Assembly: GCA_963510375.1 (NCBI GenBank)
Contig: CAUPES010000001.1
Location: forward strand, 62,001 to 126,000
DNA length: 64,000 nucleotides
Origin: Fastidiosipila sp963510375
GTDB taxonomy: Bacteria > Bacillota > Clostridia > Saccharofermentanales > Fastidiosipilaceae
Direction of reading: 5' to 3'
In this document: in pieces, positions 35,295 through 45,064 of the stretch
How positions within the stretch are numbered: the first letter of the stretch is position 1
How the letters are laid out: every line of letters starts with the position of its first letter
The notes under the pieces: generated by a model
Told to the model about the DNA's origin: nothing
The model's input: the letters and a program-made list of their open reading frames with translations, nothing else
Database searches by the model: none
Made by a program: the position numbers and the translations under genes

Positions 35295-35807
35295 TTATAA
35301 TTCTAATAATCTGTAAATTTCGTAATTTTTGAGAGCGTCACGACCACCTAGACCACTTAATTCTACAAAGAAAGAGGTACCAACGATTTCTCCACCTAAT
35401 TCTTCTACAAGTTTACAACTTGCATTTGCTGTACCACCAGTTGCTAAGAGGTCATCAACTAACAGAACTTTTTGTCCTGGTTTAATAGCATCTCTATGAA
35501 TTTCAAGTGCATTGCTACCATACTCTAAATCATAATCAATACTTAAAGTTTCAGCTGGTAATTTATTAGGTTTTCTAACTGGTACGAAACCTTTGTGCGC
35601 TGCAAAAGCTAATGCTGCACCGAAAATAAATCCTCTTGATTCAGAGCCAACAATAATGTCAAAATCTAGATCCTTTACTTGTTCTAGCATTTGTCTAATA
35701 ACTTCCTCAAATGCATCGGGATCTTTCAAAACTGTTGTAATATCTATAAATGTTATGCCTGCTTCTGGAAAATCAGGTATTTTTCTTAGTTTTTCTTCTA
35801 GATTCAT
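35295..35807 (-). CDS. apt: Adenine phosphoribosyltransferase
   Basis: Converts adenine and PRPP to AMP. It has 170 residues: the N-terminal LRKIPDFPEAGITFIDIT, FDIIVGSESRGFIFGAALA, and the PRPP loop VLLVDDLLATGGTA. It complements the adenine-releasing mtnN product encoded at 19367-20044. A ribosome binding site AGGAGG precedes the ATG (35807). Monocistronic. Confidence 0.96.
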   Translation of the reverse strand: MNLEEKLRKIPDFPEAGITFIDITTVLKDPDAFEEVIRQMLEQVKDLDFDIIVGSESRGFIFGAALAFAAHKGFVPVRKPNKLPAETLSIDYDLEYGSNALEIHRDAIKPGQKVLLVDDLLATGGTANASCKLVEELGGEIVGTSFFVELSGLGGRDALKNYEIYRLLEL

Positions 35808-35912
35808 AATTCCTCCTAGTAAGGTTTTTTAGCGAATCCTTACTAAGTCATTATAGTCTATTATTTAAAATACTGCATCTAGTTCATGGACTTACTCTAT
35901 AATAGTTATTCT

Positions 35913-36578
35913 TTAATTAATAGGATTATCGGCAATTGAAATTCTATTTCTATCTTTTTTCGCCAAGTACCATACTAAGATTATTCCAATTTGAAATAGA
36001 ATAAATACTTGTAAAAAACAAAGCATAAAGAAGTTTTGTGGTAATACATTTATAATCGGATCTGTATTTGGATTAAACAGCCAAGCATCATTATCAAAGA
36101 AGACTTGATGAAATAAAATGAAAATTCTTTCAAAGGAAAAACTAAGAAGAACAATAACGATGATTGGTAGAAAACTAAGATATTTAAAAGTTTTCTCTAA
36201 GCTACAAAATTTTTTAGTCTTGCATAATTTATAGATTGCAACTCCACTGTATATTCCAGAAACTAATAAAAAAATATAATTTATTTCGAACAACTTTTTA
36301 ACTTCATAAAAATGAAAGGCACCAGATGCACTTGATGCAAAATCTGGCAAATTAAATTCAGTCATCCATGGTAAATGCAAGTATTTTAATAAATATAAAT
36401 AATTCTCTAGAATGGTACCAAGTGACACATTGACTTGGGCAGGTATATCCGAAAAGTGTATGCACAATAAATACATAGGTATATTCCAGATTGTTAGTGA
36501 AATACTTAATGTCAAAAAGAAAATAAGTATTGCAATTGTTGTCATTGATAGTCGTATTCTAGAGAATAATTTGTTCAT
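35913..36578 (-). CDS. Integral membrane protein of the DUF1461 (TIGR01906) type
   Basis: A 221-residue membrane protein with about five hydrophobic segments. The segment FHQVFFDNDAWLFNPNTDPI followed by INVLPQNFF closely matches the conserved block of DUF1461/TIGR01906 (F..FF.N..W..dP..D.LI...P..FF). The function of this family is unknown. It lies 34 bases downstream of pepV on the same strand, so they may be co-transcribed. Confidence 0.85.
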   Translation of the reverse strand: MNKLFSRIRLSMTTIAILIFFLTLSISLTIWNIPMYLLCIHFSDIPAQVNVSLGTILENYLYLLKYLHLPWMTEFNLPDFASSASGAFHFYEVKKLFEINYIFLLVSGIYSGVAIYKLCKTKKFCSLEKTFKYLSFLPIIVIVLLSFSFERIFILFHQVFFDNDAWLFNPNTDPIINVLPQNFFMLCFLQVFILFQIGIILVWYLAKKDRNRISIADNPIN

Positions 36579-36612
36579 TTAATTCCTTCTTATCAGCAAA
36601 CTATATTTCGAA

Positions 36613-37974
36613 TTACTTATTACTATATTCTTCATCCATTTTTTGAAGAGAAATTCTGAATATTTCAGCTGCTTGGATGATTTCAGATAATTTAGCGTAT
36701 TCAAATTTTGCATGACCTAAGTAGGGGTTACCTGGGAAGTTTGCTCCGAATGCAATTGTATTAGGTAATGACCTAGCATAAGTACCACCACCCATGCTCT
36801 TAGGAGTTTCATTTTCTCCAGTTACATCATTATAAGAAGCCATTAATAATTGCACTAGAGGATCTTCCGCTGGTCTATATAGGGCTTCTGAATGATAATA
36901 ATTACCTAGTTCAAAAGCAGTATTTGCAATTGCGGATTCTATTCCAGAGAGGACGTCATCTAATTTATAGGTAACTGGATATCTTATATCAAGTGTAAAT
37001 TCAGCCTGGTCATCAGATAGTTTAAATATACCGACATTTAATGTTAGGTTACCTGATGGTTCATCTGAAAAGTTAATGTTAAGTCCTGCTCCGTTATATT
37101 CTGTATTTAGAATTTTAGCAAAATCTTTTAGGAAAGGATCATCTACATTGTTTTCTAAGCTTCTTTCATATGCTGCCATTAGAGCATATTGAATTGCATT
37201 CTTGTAATTTTCAGGTGTAGAAGCATGACCCATAGAGCCTTCAGTTTTAATTTCCTCGAAGCTTCCGTCAGCTTTTTGGAATTTCAATACAGCTTCTCCA
37301 GGAACAATATTTGGAACGTTTCCAACTTTAGCACTATAAAGTCTGTCAGTTCCTTCTGCTGGACGTTTACCATTATTTTTCCAGTTTAGCTCAACGCGTA
37401 ATATACCTTTTTCTCCATTAATTACAGGGAAATCTGCATCAGCTGTGAAAGCAGCAACAGGGATTTCTGCATGTTTTGAGTAATATTCTAAACATTCAGA
37501 TCCAGATTCCTCATCAGTACCGACAATAAGACGAATTCTACATTTAGGTTCAAAGTAAGAATCCATTAAACTCTTCATTGCATAAAGAACTGCCATTGCA
37601 GGACCTTTATCATCAACACTACCACGGCCAATTATAGTGTCATTATCTTCTGCGAAACGAGGTTCGAAAGCATCAGTCCATTCTTCTGCTGGGACAACAT
37701 CTAAGTGGCATACAGCTGCAATAAGTGGAGCGTCAAGTGTTTCAGGACCAAATTCTGCGTAACCTGCATAGTTATCAACGTTGCCAGTTCTAAAACCTAA
37801 TTCCTCAGCCTTAGCTAAAAACCATGTCAAGGCTGCTTTAGGTCCCTCACCAAAAGGTGCGTTTGGTAAAGCTTCGCTTTTAACACTAGGTATTCTAATA
37901 ACTTCAAATAAACTTTGAACAATATCGTCCTTATATTCATTCATTTTTAAATTATCAATATTAATTATACTCAT
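36613..37974 (-). CDS. pepV: M20-family dipeptidase PepV
   Basis: A 453-residue metallopeptidase that cleaves dipeptides in the cytosol. The two-metal site is seen in CHLDVVPAEEW, GRGSVDDKGPAMAVLYAM (DDKG) and GTDEESGSECLEYY. The C-terminal MGGGTYARSLPN is also PepV-like. I use the ATG at 37974 after AAGGAAGG; a reading from 38022 adds 16 residues without a good ribosome binding site. The likely operon is pepV and the DUF1461-like gene. Confidence 0.93.
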   Translation of the reverse strand: MSIINIDNLKMNEYKDDIVQSLFEVIRIPSVKSEALPNAPFGEGPKAALTWFLAKAEELGFRTGNVDNYAGYAEFGPETLDAPLIAAVCHLDVVPAEEWTDAFEPRFAEDNDTIIGRGSVDDKGPAMAVLYAMKSLMDSYFEPKCRIRLIVGTDEESGSECLEYYSKHAEIPVAAFTADADFPVINGEKGILRVELNWKNNGKRPAEGTDRLYSAKVGNVPNIVPGEAVLKFQKADGSFEEIKTEGSMGHASTPENYKNAIQYALMAAYERSLENNVDDPFLKDFAKILNTEYNGAGLNINFSDEPSGNLTLNVGIFKLSDDQAEFTLDIRYPVTYKLDDVLSGIESAIANTAFELGNYYHSEALYRPAEDPLVQLLMASYNDVTGENETPKSMGGGTYARSLPNTIAFGANFPGNPYLGHAKFEYAKLSEIIQAAEIFRISLQKMDEEYSNK

Positions 37975-38149
37975 AAAATAATCCTTCCTTATAAAATCTT
38001 CTAAACAGATATTATAGAACATTTAATCAGAGATTTGCTAAAATAAAGAATATTAATGCCTAGAAAACTTTGTTAGACTATAATAGTTATAAAATAAAAC
38101 TCAATTATTAATTTATATAAAATTTAGAAAATAAAAACATAGGTGAGAC

Positions 38150-38842
38150 ATGTTAAGTTATAAAGTTAAAAGACAAAGCAGACCAACTCTAAGTAATAAT
38201 ATTTTTGATTTTGATTGGTCACAAGCTGAGGAAGGAAAGATTAGTTATCATCTGTGGGCAAGTAATAACTACGAACCAGAGACAAAATTTTATTTTTTGT
38301 ATGATGAGGAGAACTTGTGGGGACTAATGCTAACAAGAGGTGAGTATGAGTTAGAACCAAGAGCCGAGGTGGAAGAATTTAAGGGAGCAGTACATAATGA
38401 TAGTTGCTTGGAATTCTTTATGGCATTTGAACCAGATAATAATAATTATTTGAATTTAGAGACAAATAGAAAAGCTACAATTCATTTAGGGATAGGTGAG
38501 AATAGAGATGAGAGAATTTTACCTGATCAAGAGGAATTAAAAGGTTTAAGCTTGTTTGCGATTGATTCCAAGGATAATCAGATTAAGGGAATTAATTTTG
38601 CTTATGAGTGGGGTATAGGGTTTAACATTCCTGCAAAATTATTATTTGAACTTTGGCATAAATATGCTAATGCTAGTGATAGTTTGGACTCAACCTTTTA
38701 TCCAGGCCAAGTTATTAAAGCAAATCTATATAAGTGCGGTGATCTGACACCAGAACCTCACTATCTGGCTTGGAATAAAATCACTACTGCTAATCCAGAT
38801 TTTCATCGTCCGGAATATTTTGCGGATCTTGTTTTTGAGTAG
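38150..38842 (+). CDS. CBM9-like carbohydrate-binding protein
   Basis: A 230-residue protein with the fold of family 9 carbohydrate-binding modules. Recognisable blocks are AVHNDSCLEFFMAFEPDNNN, YLNLETNRKATIHLGI and, at the end, PHYLAWNKITTANPDFHRPE with YFADLVF. It has no signal peptide, unlike most CBM9-type proteins of secreted glycosidases, so it may act inside the cell. Ligand unknown. The nitroreductase gene follows 15 bases later. Confidence 0.8.
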   Translation: MLSYKVKRQSRPTLSNNIFDFDWSQAEEGKISYHLWASNNYEPETKFYFLYDEENLWGLMLTRGEYELEPRAEVEEFKGAVHNDSCLEFFMAFEPDNNNYLNLETNRKATIHLGIGENRDERILPDQEELKGLSLFAIDSKDNQIKGINFAYEWGIGFNIPAKLLFELWHKYANASDSLDSTFYPGQVIKANLYKCGDLTPEPHYLAWNKITTANPDFHRPEYFADLVFE

Positions 38843-38857
38843 ACTGGGGTGGATTAA

Positions 38858-39730
38858 GTGGAGTTATTTGATGCACTCAGAGCAAGGACGTCTGTTAGAT
38901 CATATTTATCTAAAGTACCAGAGAATGATATTCAAGTAGATCTTTTAAACTACTTGAATAATGTTCCTGTGCTTTTGCCTGAAGCTGATATCTCTATAGA
39001 ATTATTGGCTTATGAAGATCTTTTTGACTATTTTCCTGTAGAAGCAAATCAAATGGTTAAAGCTCCATTATACTTAGCCTTCAGGGGATCTTTGGAACTT
39101 TATCAAATGATGAACGTAGGTTATTACGCTCAGCATGCTGCAATATGGCTTACTGGTAGAGGTTTAGGTTCAGTCTGGCAAAGTGGATTTAAGATTAGAA
39201 AACTTCAAGAAGATGAGATTATGGAAGAAATTAATGCTGCTAATTGGGATATTTTAGATAACTCTAATGAAGATGAAAAAACTATTATACCAGCAGTAAT
39301 GGCGCTAGGTTACCCTAAGAAAAAATCAAGTAAACCAACTCACAAGAAAAAGCTTAAGCAAGTTTTACTTACAGATGTGAAAGAATTAAATAATAATGTT
39401 TTGAGCCTACTTGAAGCTGCTCGTTTAGCTCCATCTGAATATAATACTCAACCTTGGTATTACGCTGTTGATAACAATAAACTAATTCATGTATTTATAA
39501 AAGAACCTCAACTGTTTAATTTTCCACAACGACAAAATATGCGTCAAGTAGCTATGGGGTGCGCACTTGGTAATATGGAGATAATGGCAGCTTTACGAGG
39601 TATACGCTTGGAGTATGGTTTTGTAGATGATTTGCCAGACTATGGTCAGAGTTCTAAGAATCTCTATTACTTAGGAACAATACTAATGGAAAAAGTTTAT
39701 AAGCAGATGATGTTTGGAATAGATTATTAG
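38858..39730 (+). CDS. Nitroreductase-like flavoprotein
   Basis: A 290-residue protein of the TM1586-type nitroreductase branch: LFDALRARTSVRSYLSK at the N-terminus, WLTGRGLGSVWQSGF in the middle, and a C-terminal repeat LLEAARLAPSEYNTQPWYYA. It is a probable NAD(P)H-dependent FMN oxidoreductase. The start is a GTG. It is probably in one unit with the CBM9-like gene. It ends 15 bases from the convergent fni gene, with no obvious terminator between. Confidence 0.85.
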   Translation: MELFDALRARTSVRSYLSKVPENDIQVDLLNYLNNVPVLLPEADISIELLAYEDLFDYFPVEANQMVKAPLYLAFRGSLELYQMMNVGYYAQHAAIWLTGRGLGSVWQSGFKIRKLQEDEIMEEINAANWDILDNSNEDEKTIIPAVMALGYPKKKSSKPTHKKKLKQVLLTDVKELNNNVLSLLEAARLAPSEYNTQPWYYAVDNNKLIHVFIKEPQLFNFPQRQNMRQVAMGCALGNMEIMAALRGIRLEYGFVDDLPDYGQSSKNLYYLGTILMEKVYKQMMFGIDY

Positions 39731-39744
39731 AAGAACTGTAATAA

Positions 39745-40854
39745 TTACATATCTCTACGAGCAAGGTTTTGGTGCTCTAAACCCCTTGCTTCAGCCCATT
39801 CCCTAGTTTTTCCACTAAGAACAAGACTAACACTTTGAGCATCTTTTAAATTAGCACAACTATAAATTGCGAAGATTGTTTTTAATTCTTCTTTGAATAA
39901 ATTAACATTCTTTATAGCGACATCAATTGGATATTTAGTGACTTGATTTAAGAAGAATGCACTTGCTCCTACAGCTTTTGCTCCAAGAGCAAAACATTTA
40001 AAAGCGTCATAAGGAGACTTTACACCACCGGAAGCTATAATGTTTACTTGATCAATAAATTGTTGAGCTTCAAGTAAGCTGCATAGTGTATCAATGCCAA
40101 AATTATCTAAATAAGAGAACTCTTGGTAGGTACGTCTATTGTTTTCAATTTTAATGAAATTAGTTCCTCCACTTCCAGAAATATCGATGTTTTTTGCACC
40201 TAATTTAATTAGTTTTGAGATTGTATCACGAGACATGCCAAAACCAACTTCTTTGATAATTATGGGGATATTTATGTTATCAATAAGGTATTTTAGGTTT
40301 TTAATATAATTAGAAAAATCTCTATCACCTTCAGGCATGATTAATTCTTGAGGTGCGTTGAGATGAATTTGCAAAGCATCAGCTGAAATAATATCGATAA
40401 CTTTTTGCGTGTTTTCAAGACTTTGTTCTGCACCAACATTGGCTAATATAAATCCATTAGGATTTTCTTCACGTATGACAGTGAAGCTTTTGATTGTCTC
40501 AGGATTTTTTATGGCAGAGGAGAGAGAGCCACTAGCCATAGCTAAACCACATTCTCTGGATAAGATTGCTAGCTTTCGGTTTATTTCAAGAGCCAAATCG
40601 CTACCACCAGTCATAGCATTTATAAAAATAGGGAAATCTAATTTGCTGTCAAAAATATCCGTGCATAAATCGATCTTATCTGCATTAATACTATTCAATG
40701 TTCTATGAACTGGCTTGCAGTCCTCAAATACACTAGATTGTGGGTTGAATTGTGCATTCGCTTCATGTATGTGGTCATCTTTGCGATTAGGTTTGTTTGC
40801 AATCCAGCTAACTGTGCTTTTGTTATTATTCTCTAATTCACTTGGTTTAAACAA
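39745..40854 (-). CDS. fni: Type II isopentenyl-diphosphate delta-isomerase
   Basis: An FMN- and NADPH-dependent enzyme that interconverts IPP and DMAPP, the last step of the mevalonate route. It has 369 residues: PIFINAMTGGSD, SLSSAIKNPETI, ISGSGGTNFIKIENNR, and IIASGGVKSPYDAFKC with GAKAVGASAFF. The start is a TTG preceded by AAAGGAAT. Last gene of the mevalonate cluster, 3 bases after mvaK2. Confidence 0.93.
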   Translation of the reverse strand: MFKPSELENNNKSTVSWIANKPNRKDDHIHEANAQFNPQSSVFEDCKPVHRTLNSINADKIDLCTDIFDSKLDFPIFINAMTGGSDLALEINRKLAILSRECGLAMASGSLSSAIKNPETIKSFTVIREENPNGFILANVGAEQSLENTQKVIDIISADALQIHLNAPQELIMPEGDRDFSNYIKNLKYLIDNINIPIIIKEVGFGMSRDTISKLIKLGAKNIDISGSGGTNFIKIENNRRTYQEFSYLDNFGIDTLCSLLEAQQFIDQVNIIASGGVKSPYDAFKCFALGAKAVGASAFFLNQVTKYPIDVAIKNVNLFKEELKTIFAIYSCANLKDAQSVSLVLSGKTREWAEARGLEHQNLARRDM

Positions 40855-40857
40855 ATT

Positions 40858-41985
40858 CTAAATTCCTTTCCATAATTTATGGCTTAGAACTTTAAGTCCT
40901 GCAGATCTCCAGTTTTCTCTAACTTTAATTGCTTCAGCATGGTTTTGACTTATCGCTATGGCACAGTCACCAGCGCCAGACCCTGAAATTTTAAAAATAG
41001 CAGAATCTTTTTCAGCAATTTCTTGAGCAAGTTTGAAAACGTCTAAATGATAAGGCCTAAATTGTTTTTCTAAATGTTCACTGATTAAATCGGCGTTGTT
41101 TTTTAAGTTTAATGCAAATTTTGACCAATCTGCATCTTTAATTGACTCAATTAGATTGAAAATTATTTTGTTAGATTCTTGCAAAAATAGTTTCATTTCT
41201 GTCTCTGGAAGTTCTTTTCCTTTGAATTTTAAAAGTTCTTCTGTCAAACTCGTTTTTTCGCTCCAAATGATTGATAGCTCCCAATCTTGCGGTAGTTTAA
41301 TTGATCTTAGAATTAAACCGGGCCACTCAATTTCTGTTAAAAATTTAATTGAAGAGTTCTCTATACCAACTTCTTGAATGAAAGCTCTATCAAAATTTTG
41401 GTAATGGACCATTCCACCTAGAGATGAAGCAGCTAAATCTCCAAATGATCCCAGCTTTTTTAGCCGTATTTGCGATAGTGCAGCTAACTTGAATATTAGT
41501 ACTTGGAATTCATCTTCATTAAAAATGGAGTCGATTTGGAATAACATTAAAATAGCTCTACAGGTTGCAACACTTGCAGCACCACTTGAACCAAAGCCGT
41601 ATTTTTTACCGGTACTGTTCTGTAGGTCACTACTAATCTCAAGTGCGAAATTCAGACCAGAAATATCTATATTTAGTTTTTGACAAACGTAATTTAAACT
41701 GACAGTCATGGCAGAAGCTGTGAGACTTAAATCGTTATCATAATCGCCATTTATAACAACTTCCTTAAGATCATTTAGCTCCCATAAGTAACGAGTGCCA
41801 TCATTATCAATAATTTCTCTAGTTTCATTTGTGAAAGCTGATAACTCAATAAAAGCATCTACTGCAAATACTAAGGCAGATTGATTTGGAGAAACAACTG
41901 CATATTCTCCAGCTAAATATAATTTTCCTGGAGCTTTTACAGTGATTTTATTGCTTTTATTAATTTTTGTATCTTTATCAAGCAT
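40858..41985 (-). CDS. mvaK2: Phosphomevalonate kinase
   Basis: A 375-residue GHMP kinase that phosphorylates mevalonate-5-phosphate. It starts APGKLYLAGEYAVVSPNQSA, then has GKKYGFGSSGAASVATCRAI for ATP and KISGSGAGDCAIAI at the C-terminus. I place the start at ATG 41985, which overlaps the mvaD stop by one base (TAATG) and follows GGGGGT. The residue order and neighbours exclude mevalonate kinase. Confidence 0.92.
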   Translation of the reverse strand: MLDKDTKINKSNKITVKAPGKLYLAGEYAVVSPNQSALVFAVDAFIELSAFTNETREIIDNDGTRYLWELNDLKEVVINGDYDNDLSLTASAMTVSLNYVCQKLNIDISGLNFALEISSDLQNSTGKKYGFGSSGAASVATCRAILMLFQIDSIFNEDEFQVLIFKLAALSQIRLKKLGSFGDLAASSLGGMVHYQNFDRAFIQEVGIENSSIKFLTEIEWPGLILRSIKLPQDWELSIIWSEKTSLTEELLKFKGKELPETEMKLFLQESNKIIFNLIESIKDADWSKFALNLKNNADLISEHLEKQFRPYHLDVFKLAQEIAEKDSAIFKISGSGAGDCAIAISQNHAEAIKVRENWRSAGLKVLSHKLWKGI

Positions 41986-42974
41986 TAGTACCCCCAACTT
42001 TCTAGAGATCTGACACCTGGCCCTGGCTTACTAAGAATTAAATTTTTATTAGGGAAATCTAGTTTTAATAGTTCTTTAATTTTATTAGCTTCTGCAAGAT
42101 CACAAATTATTACAAGATTTGGTCCAGCGTCAATCGTAAAATGCAAAGAGTAGCCTTGGTTACGCAGTTTATGTACACTTGAAATAGCTCTTAAAGTATC
42201 TTCACTGAAGTAGAAGAATGATGGCTGAGCAGTAATCGTTAGACTATGCATAGCTAAGGCGTTTTGCTCAGCAATTTCTCCTATTTTATTAATATCTTTT
42301 TCTTTAATGGCAACTTTAATGTCTTCTAAAGATTTTTTTGAATATACTTTCCAAGCAGAGTAGTAGGGTGAGGTATTGACTGATATTTTCATGCCTTTTC
42401 TGGACGAAAATTCTTTACGATTACCAGACAAAGCCATTGTTATAGTACAAATAGGAAAGTCTGCTGTATCAAAAGGAACCGCATAACTAGTTTCGCTAGA
42501 ATTACCTTGTTGCCACTCTACGAGACCAGAATAAATACTTCTACAGGCGCTGCCAGAGCCTCTTCTTGCAAGAATTGATAATGCTTTAGAGTCAAGATTT
42601 AATTTTAGTGCATCATTTAGTGCTTTAGTTAAAGCGGCGTATGCTGAAGCTGAACTGCCAAACCCTGCGGCACTTGGCATATTGTTGTGGCTTTCTACAC
42701 GACAATGCATGTTAATATTTGCCAGGTCACGAAAGATATTAATAAACTTACTTATTTTAGTAAGTTCATTTGCGTCTTGTTTTTGATAGTTTAAATAGAA
42801 TTCATCTTCCTTGAGATCATCGGAGAATAGTACTTTTGTATCTGTATAAAAAGCATCTTGAGTTAACGATAGACTATTATTCTGAGGTATATGAAGTTCT
42901 GAATCTATCTTTCCCCAATATTTAATCAAGGCTATATTTGAATGTGCCCTAGCTTGACCAACTAAATAACTCAC
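41985..42974 (-). CDS. mvaD: Diphosphomevalonate decarboxylase
   Basis: Converts mevalonate-5-diphosphate to isopentenyl diphosphate. The N-terminus VGQARAHSNIALIKYWGKID and the ATP site MPSAAGFGSSASAYAALTKA are diagnostic. I choose the GTG at 42974 (MSYLVGQARAH...), close to known family starts. TTG codons at 42986 and 42995 are also in frame, and the ribosome binding site GGATTGG does not settle the choice. It is coupled to mvaK2 by a one-base overlap. Confidence 0.9.
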   Translation of the reverse strand: MSYLVGQARAHSNIALIKYWGKIDSELHIPQNNSLSLTQDAFYTDTKVLFSDDLKEDEFYLNYQKQDANELTKISKFINIFRDLANINMHCRVESHNNMPSAAGFGSSASAYAALTKALNDALKLNLDSKALSILARRGSGSACRSIYSGLVEWQQGNSSETSYAVPFDTADFPICTITMALSGNRKEFSSRKGMKISVNTSPYYSAWKVYSKKSLEDIKVAIKEKDINKIGEIAEQNALAMHSLTITAQPSFFYFSEDTLRAISSVHKLRNQGYSLHFTIDAGPNLVIICDLAEANKIKELLKLDFPNKNLILSKPGPGVRSLESWGY

Positions 42975-43106
42975 TGCTATTACCAATCCAATCAAATTTA
43001 TAAACTATAAGTATAATTTTAGCATATTTCAGACTTATTATAGTATTGAAGCTAGCATCTTGCATAAGTAGTTAATTTTTTGTTATTGGATGGAATAAAT
43101 TTGACT

Positions 43107-44093
43107 TTAATCTTTCATTGAAATACTACTTAGAGGGACTGTCCATGCGTCAACACCGACTTTATTATCAATGATTAAATTTTTTATGTTTTCAGCAGAT
43201 TCAAAATTTTTACATAATACATAGAAACAACCGCCACGACCTCCACCAGTTATTTTCCCACTAGCAGCACCATGTTTTTTAGCAAAATTAATTCCAAAAT
43301 CTTGCTCTGGACTGGAGACTTGAAGAGCTCGTAAATCATCATGTGCAGAGTCTATAATCTTAGCTAGTGAGTCAAAATCTGTGTAATCTTTAGATAAATT
43401 TTCATAGAATTTATGGGCTAAGCGATCTAAATCCTCTATATAAAATGAGCTAGCTTGACTACGGGCGTAATATGGACTCTCGTAATTCATCCTAACATCT
43501 CTGACAGCTTCTTTAGTTTGACCAGTAATACCAGTATCGGCAACAACCAAATAGTAGGGGGTGTCGAAATAAAAGGTTTCAATTTTTTTGTTGCGTTGAA
43601 AAAGTAAAGGTTGATTAAGAGTAATTAGTCTAGCGTCTAGTCCACTAGGATTTCCGTGACTGATTTTCTCACTTAGATCCACATATGACAAAAACTCTTC
43701 AACTGATAATTTAATGTCAAGGTAGTCTTCAAAAGCTCTTACTAGAGCGACAGCAACTGCAGCGGAACTACCAAGACCTCTTTCTACTGGAATGTTACTA
43801 TCAATATCAATAAAGAAATATTTGTTTATATTAAAATCTTGCTTTATTTTGGTGTAAACACTATATATATTTTCTATAAAATAAGGGATTTTGTCGATTG
43901 TTCCAGAATACATTGAGCTGTTTATTAGAGTTTTGTCTGGATTTTCTGTTATATGAACATTAATGGTAACAGCAGAGAATGGAAGTCCTACAGAAAGCTT
44001 ACCATAGACAACACTGTGTTCGCCGATTAATATAAGCTTTCCTAGAGCAGCTCCATGACCACTTCTTTTAATTATATCAGAACCGTTATTCAT
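43107..44093 (-). CDS. mvk: Mevalonate kinase
   Basis: A 328-residue GHMP kinase that makes mevalonate-5-phosphate. Family motifs are GKLILIGEHSVVYGKLSVGL, PVERGLGSSAAVAVAL and KITGGGRGGCFYVL. It is first in the minus-strand mevalonate cluster, with a 111- to 132-base gap before mvaD depending on the latter's start. The HMG-CoA synthase and reductase genes are not in this window and must lie elsewhere if the pathway is complete. Confidence 0.93.
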   Translation of the reverse strand: MNNGSDIIKRSGHGAALGKLILIGEHSVVYGKLSVGLPFSAVTINVHITENPDKTLINSSMYSGTIDKIPYFIENIYSVYTKIKQDFNINKYFFIDIDSNIPVERGLGSSAAVAVALVRAFEDYLDIKLSVEEFLSYVDLSEKISHGNPSGLDARLITLNQPLLFQRNKKIETFYFDTPYYLVVADTGITGQTKEAVRDVRMNYESPYYARSQASSFYIEDLDRLAHKFYENLSKDYTDFDSLAKIIDSAHDDLRALQVSSPEQDFGINFAKKHGAASGKITGGGRGGCFYVLCKNFESAENIKNLIIDNKVGVDAWTVPLSSISMKD

Positions 44094-44146
44094 AGTAATT
44101 AGCCTTTCGGATAGACTTTAACTAGCCATTTAAATAGTATTTCTAA

Positions 44147-44175
44147 ATTTTACAATAGTAGATATTAACTTTCAA
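44147..44175 (-). promoter_or_regulatory. Promoter of the mevalonate cluster
   Basis: On the minus strand, TTGAAA (44170-44175) and TAAAAT (44147-44152) with a 17-base spacer, about 55 bases upstream of the mvk start. Confidence 0.6.
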
Positions 44176-44312
44176 TTAATTTGACTATGAATATAGAAAA
44201 AATGAGATGTGCCGGATTATTCTAAATAGAGTAAAATACTAGTTAATTACAAAGATATGTGTTTAATAGAATGGAATTTTAATCCTTCTCTAATGAGATA
44301 TAAGAGGTAAAT

Positions 44313-44894
44313 ATGCAATTTGAATATAGAACTATAGAAAATTTAGCCAGAGGTTTTTTGCAAAAAAGCCAAAATACGACATTGTTATCCTTTTATGCAG
44401 ACAAAGCCAGTAGAAGTGGTTATGAAGTTATAAGAAATAACCTTAAGAGAATTGAAGGATATGAGAAAATACATGCAGAAATTTTTTATATTAGATTAAT
44501 AGAATCTTTTAATGGAGAAATTGAACTGAAGAATATTAAACTAAATGATGTGGAAATTAATCTCTCTACACTTGAAGTGGCAGATGATATTTTGAATATT
44601 ATTAAAATTGAAGAAAATAATTCAAAATTTTATCAAGACGCTGCAGTAGATGCGGAAAATGAAGATTTTTTAGAGATTTCTAAATTATTTAAACATGTGG
44701 CTACTGTTGGTTTAAGAACAGCTGCTTTATTGCACGATCTATATCAAGAAGTTAAAGATAATGCTGTTTTTGTAAAAGAAGATGTTGAGCAATGGCTATG
44801 TTCTAAGTGTGGGTACTTACACATGAGTTCACAGGCACCTGAAATTTGCCCTTTGTGCAAACAGGCTAAAGGCAACTTTTACATTAGCAAATAG
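44313..44894 (+). CDS. Rubrerythrin-like protein with degenerate diiron site
   Basis: A 193-residue protein with a rubrerythrin layout: a four-helix domain and a C-terminal rubredoxin site (WLCSKCGYLHM...PEICPLCK; Cys163, 166, 179 and 182). In the helical domain only the second-helix pair Glu51/His54 (EKIH) looks intact. By alignment with Desulfovibrio rubrerythrin, the first-helix Glu is Lys18 (QKSQN), and the last-helix Glu and His positions are Gly133 and Thr136 (VATVGLRTA). A normal peroxidase diiron centre is therefore doubtful, while the one-iron rubredoxin centre is likely functional. The ribosome binding site is AAGAGG. Confidence 0.8.
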   Translation: MQFEYRTIENLARGFLQKSQNTTLLSFYADKASRSGYEVIRNNLKRIEGYEKIHAEIFYIRLIESFNGEIELKNIKLNDVEINLSTLEVADDILNIIKIEENNSKFYQDAAVDAENEDFLEISKLFKHVATVGLRTAALLHDLYQEVKDNAVFVKEDVEQWLCSKCGYLHMSSQAPEICPLCKQAKGNFYISK

Positions 44895-45064
44895 AATCGC
44901 ATTTTTTGAAAATTAGCTTATTGAAACTAATAAATATTACTAGAAAATATGATTGTTTTCTGTTGAAAATAATGATTAATAAGATTTTTATAAAATAATT
45001 TGCATTTTAATATTTTCTTTGGTAAGATATTCAAGCTTGATTTTTGAAATTGAAAAAGCGATGT

